NCBI RefSeq assembly: GCF_946187255.1
Contig: NZ_CAMHRZ010000142.1
Span: 1 to 8,728 of the forward strand
Length of the DNA: 8,728 nucleotides
Direction of reading: 5' to 3'
From: an uncultured Ruminococcus sp.
Lineage (GTDB): Bacteria; Bacillota; Clostridia; Oscillospirales; Ruminococcaceae
Shown piece after piece: positions 6,185 through 8,728 of this stretch; positions within the stretch are counted from its first letter, which is position 1, and each line of letters opens with the position of its first letter. Both the position numbers and the translations under genes were made by a program. Below the pieces are notes generated by a model that saw only the letters and a program-made list of their open reading frames with translations, ran no database searches and had not been told where the DNA came from.

Positions 6185-6820
6185 ATGAACAATATCATTC
6201 TTTTGGGCGCTCCCGGTGCAGGTAAAGGCACTCAGGCTGAGGTCATCTGCAAGGAGCTGAACATTCCTACCATTTCCACAGGCAATATGCTCAGAGCTGC
6301 TGTTCAGGCAGGTACAGAGTACGGTCTGAAGGCTAAGGCAGCTATGGACGCAGGCGCACTTGTTTCCGATGATATCGTTATCGGTATACTGAAGGACAGG
6401 ATCGCAGAGCCTGACGCACAGAATGGCTTCATTCTCGACGGCTTCCCCAGATCTGTTCCCCAGGCTGAAGCTCTGGACGCTATGGGCGTTCAGATAGATA
6501 AGGTCATCGAGATCGATGTATCCGATGAGGCTATCCAGCAGAGACTTTCCGGCAGAAGAGTTTGCCTCGACTGCGGCGCTACCTACCATGTGGAGTATAA
6601 ACCCTCCAAGGTGGAAGGCGTTTGCGATAACTGCGGCAAGCCCATCGTTATCCGCAAGGACGACGAGCCCGAGACTGTAAAGAGCAGACTGGCAACATAT
6701 CATGAGACCACCGAGCCTCTTAAGGGCTATTATGAGAAGCAGGGCAAGCTCACATCCGTTAAGGGTCGTGAGACTGTTGAGGAAACTACCGCAGCAGTCA
6801 TGGCTGTTCTCAAGGCTTGA
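6185..6820 (+). CDS. adk: Adenylate kinase, zinc-LID form
   Basis: Adenylate kinase converts ATP + AMP to two ADP in the cytosol. The 211 residues match the long bacterial form. The P-loop GAPGAGKGT is at residues 8-16, the AMP-binding STGNMLR at 31-37, and DGFPR at 85-89. The LID domain (about 121-158) carries C127/C130 (CLDCG) and C147/C150 (CDNCG), which bind a structural zinc as in many Gram-positive enzymes; R124 and the DDEPETVKSR segment (R168) supply catalytic arginines known in the family. AAAGGGG (6170-6176) precedes the ATG. It ends in TGA, unlike the ribosomal genes around it. Its place after secY is standard for Firmicutes. Confidence 0.98.
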   Translation: MNNIILLGAPGAGKGTQAEVICKELNIPTISTGNMLRAAVQAGTEYGLKAKAAMDAGALVSDDIVIGILKDRIAEPDAQNGFILDGFPRSVPQAEALDAMGVQIDKVIEIDVSDEAIQQRLSGRRVCLDCGATYHVEYKPSKVEGVCDNCGKPIVIRKDDEPETVKSRLATYHETTEPLKGYYEKQGKLTSVKGRETVEETTAAVMAVLKA

Positions 6821-6845
6821 TATTTATATAGAAAGCGTAATTTAA

Positions 6846-7592
6846 ATGATATGTATCAAATCCAATAAGGAAATCGAAAAGATGCGCAAGGCAGGTCAGC
6901 TGACCGCAGGCGCATTGAAAGCAGCAGGTGAAGCGCTCAGACCGGGTATGACTACCCGTGAGCTGGACAAAGTGGTGGAGAAGTTCATTCTCTCCCACGG
7001 CGCGAAGCCGGGATTCAAGGGCTACGGCGGGTTCCCCGCTGCTGCCTGCATATCTGTGAATGACGAGGTCATACACGGTATCCCCGGCAACAGGAAGATA
7101 CTTGAAGGCGACATAGTTTCCGTTGATACGGGAGCGTTCGTGGATGGCTATCACGGTGATTCCTGCATGACATTTGCCTGCGGCAAGATCTCGGACGACG
7201 TTCAGAAGCTCCTTGATTCAACCGAGGAAAGTCTCTACGAGGCGATCAAAATGGTCAAGCCGGGCGTGAGACTCGGCGACATCGGTGCGGCTATACAGAA
7301 GTATAACGAGGACAGAGGTTTTTCAGTCGTCAGAGAATACTGCGGACACGGTCTCGGCAGAGATCTTCACGAAGATCCCGAGGTGCCGAACTACGGCAGG
7401 GCAGGTCACGGTGTCAGACTTCAGGCAGGTATGGTAATATGCATCGAGCCCATGATAAATATGGGCAGCGCAGGTATCAAGGTACTGCCAGACGGCTGGA
7501 CAGTCAAGACCCTGGATGGAAAATGGTCCGCACATTTTGAACACACTGTCGCTGTTACACAGGATGGCTGCGTAATACTCAGCAGACTGTGA
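6846..7592 (+). CDS. map: Methionine aminopeptidase, type I
   Basis: Map removes the initiator methionine from new proteins after deformylation. The 248 residues are the short type Ia form without an N-terminal zinc extension. The five metal ligands are all present: D94 (VDTGAF), D105 (HGDS), H168 (CGHGLG), E201 (IEPM) and E232 (FEHT); H77 (VIHGIP) and H175 (LHEDP) match the substrate-binding histidines. The start MICIKSNKEIEKMRKAG agrees with the family. Only a weak purine site (AGAAAG, 6830-6835) lies upstream in an AT-rich 25-base spacer, in contrast to the GGAGG sites of other genes, so lower translation is likely. Its TGA stop overlaps the next gene's ATG. Confidence 0.98.
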   Translation: MICIKSNKEIEKMRKAGQLTAGALKAAGEALRPGMTTRELDKVVEKFILSHGAKPGFKGYGGFPAAACISVNDEVIHGIPGNRKILEGDIVSVDTGAFVDGYHGDSCMTFACGKISDDVQKLLDSTEESLYEAIKMVKPGVRLGDIGAAIQKYNEDRGFSVVREYCGHGLGRDLHEDPEVPNYGRAGHGVRLQAGMVICIEPMINMGSAGIKVLPDGWTVKTLDGKWSAHFEHTVAVTQDGCVILSRL

Positions 7593-7882
7593 TGACGGAG
7601 AGTGTAATACAGGTCGGTTCACTTGTATGGGCGCTGGCAGGCCGTGAGAAAGGCTCCTGCTTTGTTGCAGTGGGAGTTGACGGCGGCTTCGTGTATATCG
7701 CGGATGGTAGACACCGCAAGGCAGAACATCCGAAGAAGAAAAGCATGAAGCACATTTCACCTGCGGATGCGCCTGTGTATACCGGCGAGCTGACAAACAA
7801 AAAGTTGAGACGGCTGATCTATCGGTACCTGACCCATACCGAACAGCAGCAGACAAGACCTTTGAGTGGGGAGGTTTTTTAA
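7592..7882 (+). CDS. KOW-domain RNA-binding protein (eL14-like), Firmicute map-infA type
   Basis: The product is a 96-residue basic protein. A KOW-like motif lies at about residues 8-28 (VGSLVWALAGREKGSCFVAVG), followed by a beta strand FVYIADGRHRK, a lysine-rich stretch (HPKKKSMKHI, 46-55) and a basic C-terminal helix (NKKLRRLIYRYL, 69-80). I recognise it as the small KOW-domain protein that Firmicutes often encode between map and infA, distantly like the archaeal and eukaryotic ribosomal protein eL14; its exact role is, as far as I know, not settled. ATG 7592 overlaps the map stop (TGATG), and an alternative GTG at 7589 would add one residue. The stop TAA overlaps infA. Context suggests a ribosome-linked RNA-binding role, which is inference. 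Confidence 0.85.
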   Translation: MTESVIQVGSLVWALAGREKGSCFVAVGVDGGFVYIADGRHRKAEHPKKKSMKHISPADAPVYTGELTNKKLRRLIYRYLTHTEQQQTRPLSGEVF

Positions 7883-8100
7883 TGTCGAAAGAAGATGTAC
7901 TTGAAGTTGAGGGTACGGTCGTAGAGGCACTGCCGAATGCGACTTTCAAAGTTGAACTCACAAACGGTCATAAAATTCTTGCTCATATTTCGGGTAAGCT
8001 GCGTATGAACTACATTCGTATAGTACCCGGTGATAAGGTCACAGTCGAGATGTCGCCTTATGACTTGACAAAGGGAAGAATAACCTGGAGAGCTAAGTAA
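7882..8100 (+). CDS. infA: Translation initiation factor IF-1
   Basis: IF-1 is a single OB-fold (S1-type) protein that occupies the 30S A site during initiation and works with IF-2 and IF-3. The 72 residues are exactly the usual length. Family marks are MSKEDVLEVEGTVVEALPNATFKVEL, the HKILAHISGKLRMNYIRI strand-loop (residues 30-47) and PGDKVTVEMSPYDLTKGRITWR near the end. The ATG overlaps the stop of the KOW gene by one base (TAATG), and GGGGAGG (7868-7874) lies seven bases upstream. A 75-base structured spacer follows before rpmJ. Confidence 0.98.
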   Translation: MSKEDVLEVEGTVVEALPNATFKVELTNGHKILAHISGKLRMNYIRIVPGDKVTVEMSPYDLTKGRITWRAK

Positions 8101-8121
8101 GCAAAGCGGTTGCAACAAGGC

Positions 8122-8157
8122 TTTCCCTTATACGTTTAGAGCCGCGAGGCTCGGAAA
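8122..8157 (+). other. GNRA-capped hairpin in the infA-rpmJ spacer
   Basis: GAGCC (8139-8143) and GGCTC (8148-8152) form a perfect 5-bp stem closed by the tetraloop GCGA, a stable GNRA type. Directly 3' of it, GGAAA (8153-8157) can pair with TTTCC (8122-8126), enlarging the fold with a 12-base bulge on the 5' side. No T-run follows, so it is not an intrinsic terminator. The rpmJ ribosome binding site (AAGGAGG, 8162-8168) starts only a few bases after the fold, so an effect on L36 translation is possible but unproven. Confidence 0.55.
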
Positions 8158-8175
8158 ATCGAAGGAGGTATTTCA

Positions 8176-8289
8176 ATGAAAGTAAGACCTTCAGTTAAGC
8201 CTATCTGCGAAAAGTGCAAGATCATCAAGAGGAAGGGCAAGATAATGGTTATCTGCCAGAACCCCAAGCACAAGCAGCGTCAGGGCTAA
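8176..8289 (+). CDS. rpmJ: Large ribosomal subunit protein L36 (bL36), zinc-binding form
   Basis: L36 is the smallest 50S protein and helps organise 23S rRNA near the base of the GTPase-associated region. The product has 37 residues, the normal length: MKVRPSVKPICEKCKIIKRK and then GKIMVICQNPKHKQRQG. The zinc ligands C11, C14, C27 and H32 are all present, so this is the zinc-binding (C+) form. AAGGAGG (8162-8168) lies seven bases before the ATG. It is easily missed because of its size. It sits between infA and rpsM, the conserved position in Firmicutes. Confidence 0.98.
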   Translation: MKVRPSVKPICEKCKIIKRKGKIMVICQNPKHKQRQG

Positions 8290-8318
8290 CAAACCAATAA
8301 TGGAGGTGCAGCTAAATA

Positions 8319-8687
8319 ATGGCTCGTATTGCTGGTATAGACCTGCCCAGAGATAAGAGGATCGAAGTCGCTCTTACCTACGTTTACGGCATTGGTCAGA
8401 AGACTGCTACTAAGATCATCAAGGAAACAGGCGTTAATCCCGACGTAAGAGTTAAGGATATGTCTGAGGATGACGTAGCTAAGCTTCGTGAGTATATAGA
8501 TCACAACCTGACTGTTGAGGGCGACCTGAGAAGAACAGTTGCTCTGAACATCAAGAGACTGACAGAGATCGGTTGCTACAGAGGTCTTCGTCACAGAAAG
8601 GGTCTGCCCGTTAGAGGACAGAGAACCAAGACGAATGCAAGAACTCGTAAGGGTCCTGTTAAGACCATCGCTAACAAGAAGAAGTAA
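8319..8687 (+). CDS. rpsM: Small ribosomal subunit protein S13 (uS13)
   Basis: S13 lies in the head of the 30S subunit, contacts the P-site tRNA through its C-terminal tail and bridges to L5 of the large subunit. The 122 residues match the family. Seen are MARIAGIDLPRDKRIEVALT, the YGIGQKTATKII helix-hairpin-helix-like segment (about residues 24-35), and the C-terminal GCYRGLRHRKGLPVRGQRTK followed by TNARTRKGP (residues 91-119). GGAGGTG (8302-8308) lies ten bases before the ATG. The spacer from rpmJ is 29 bases, too short for an E. coli-type alpha-operon leader with an S4-binding pseudoknot. Confidence 0.98.
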   Translation: MARIAGIDLPRDKRIEVALTYVYGIGQKTATKIIKETGVNPDVRVKDMSEDDVAKLREYIDHNLTVEGDLRRTVALNIKRLTEIGCYRGLRHRKGLPVRGQRTKTNARTRKGPVKTIANKKK

Positions 8688-8702
8688 GGGAGGGTATGAA
8701 GC

Positions 8703-8728
8703 ATGGCTCAGGCTAAGAAGAAGACGAC
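8703..8728 (+). CDS. rpsK: Small ribosomal subunit protein S11 (uS11), N-terminal fragment
   Basis: Only eight full codons are visible (MAQAKKKT), after which the window ends. A start right after rpsM, a GGGAGGG site (8688-8694) eight bases upstream, and a lysine-rich beginning fit S11, which follows S13 in almost all bacteria. The nearby out-of-frame ATG at 8696 runs into TAA after six codons and is not a gene. The call rests mainly on position. Confidence 0.85.

Noticed and set aside
6817..6846. Promoter-like TTGATA (6817-6822) with TTTAAA (6841-6846) before map
   Set aside because: The -10 match is weak and transcription would begin inside the map start region, leaving no leader for its translation.
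8110..8133. Promoter-like TTGCAA (8110-8115) and TTATAC (8128-8133) upstream of rpmJ
   Set aside because: The spacing is 12 bases instead of about 17 and neither hexamer is a strong match.
1..8728. A novel system such as defence island, mobile element, CRISPR array or biosynthetic cluster
   Set aside because: Every gene is a known member of the conserved ribosomal supercluster in the expected order, with no insertion, repeat array, integrase, transposase or tRNA gene.

Overview
The window is a section of the large ribosomal-protein supercluster (end of the S10 block, the whole spc block, start of the alpha block) of a bacterium. All genes are on the + strand, packed with short spacers, and no stretch over 90 bases lacks a gene. 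Gene order is rplP(partial)-rpmC-rpsQ-rplN-rplX-rplE-rpsN-rpsH-rplF-rplR-rpsE-rpmD-rplO-secY-adk-map-KOW protein-infA-rpmJ-rpsM-rpsK(partial). The order adk-map-KOW-infA-rpmJ, the 61-residue zinc form of S14, the zinc-LID adenylate kinase and the strong GGAGG ribosome binding sites all point to a Firmicute. Codon style (AGA arginine, AAG lysine, CCC proline, moderate G+C by eye) looks like the class Clostridia, perhaps a Ruminococcus-type organism. That last step is an impression, not a proof.

Region by region: 2-750 holds L16 (C-terminal part), L29 and S17, the tail of the S10 block. 751-839 is the longest spacer and contains a two-part stem-loop. 840-4842 holds eleven ribosomal proteins, L14 to L15. 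4845-7592 holds SecY, adenylate kinase and methionine aminopeptidase. 7592-8100 holds a small KOW-domain RNA-binding protein and IF-1, each overlapping its upstream neighbour by one base. 8101-8175 is the second longest spacer, with a GNRA-capped hairpin in front of L36. 8176-8728 holds L36, S13 and the first codons of S11.

The products work as one programme: they build both ribosomal subunits, start translation (IF-1), move nascent proteins through the membrane (SecY), trim the initiator methionine (Map) and balance adenine nucleotides (Adk). I see no mobile element, CRISPR array, RNA gene, defence system or broken gene. The window is an ordinary housekeeping locus. The parts worth a second look are the two structured spacers, the KOW protein, and the zinc-ribbon L24 alongside other zinc-binding proteins.
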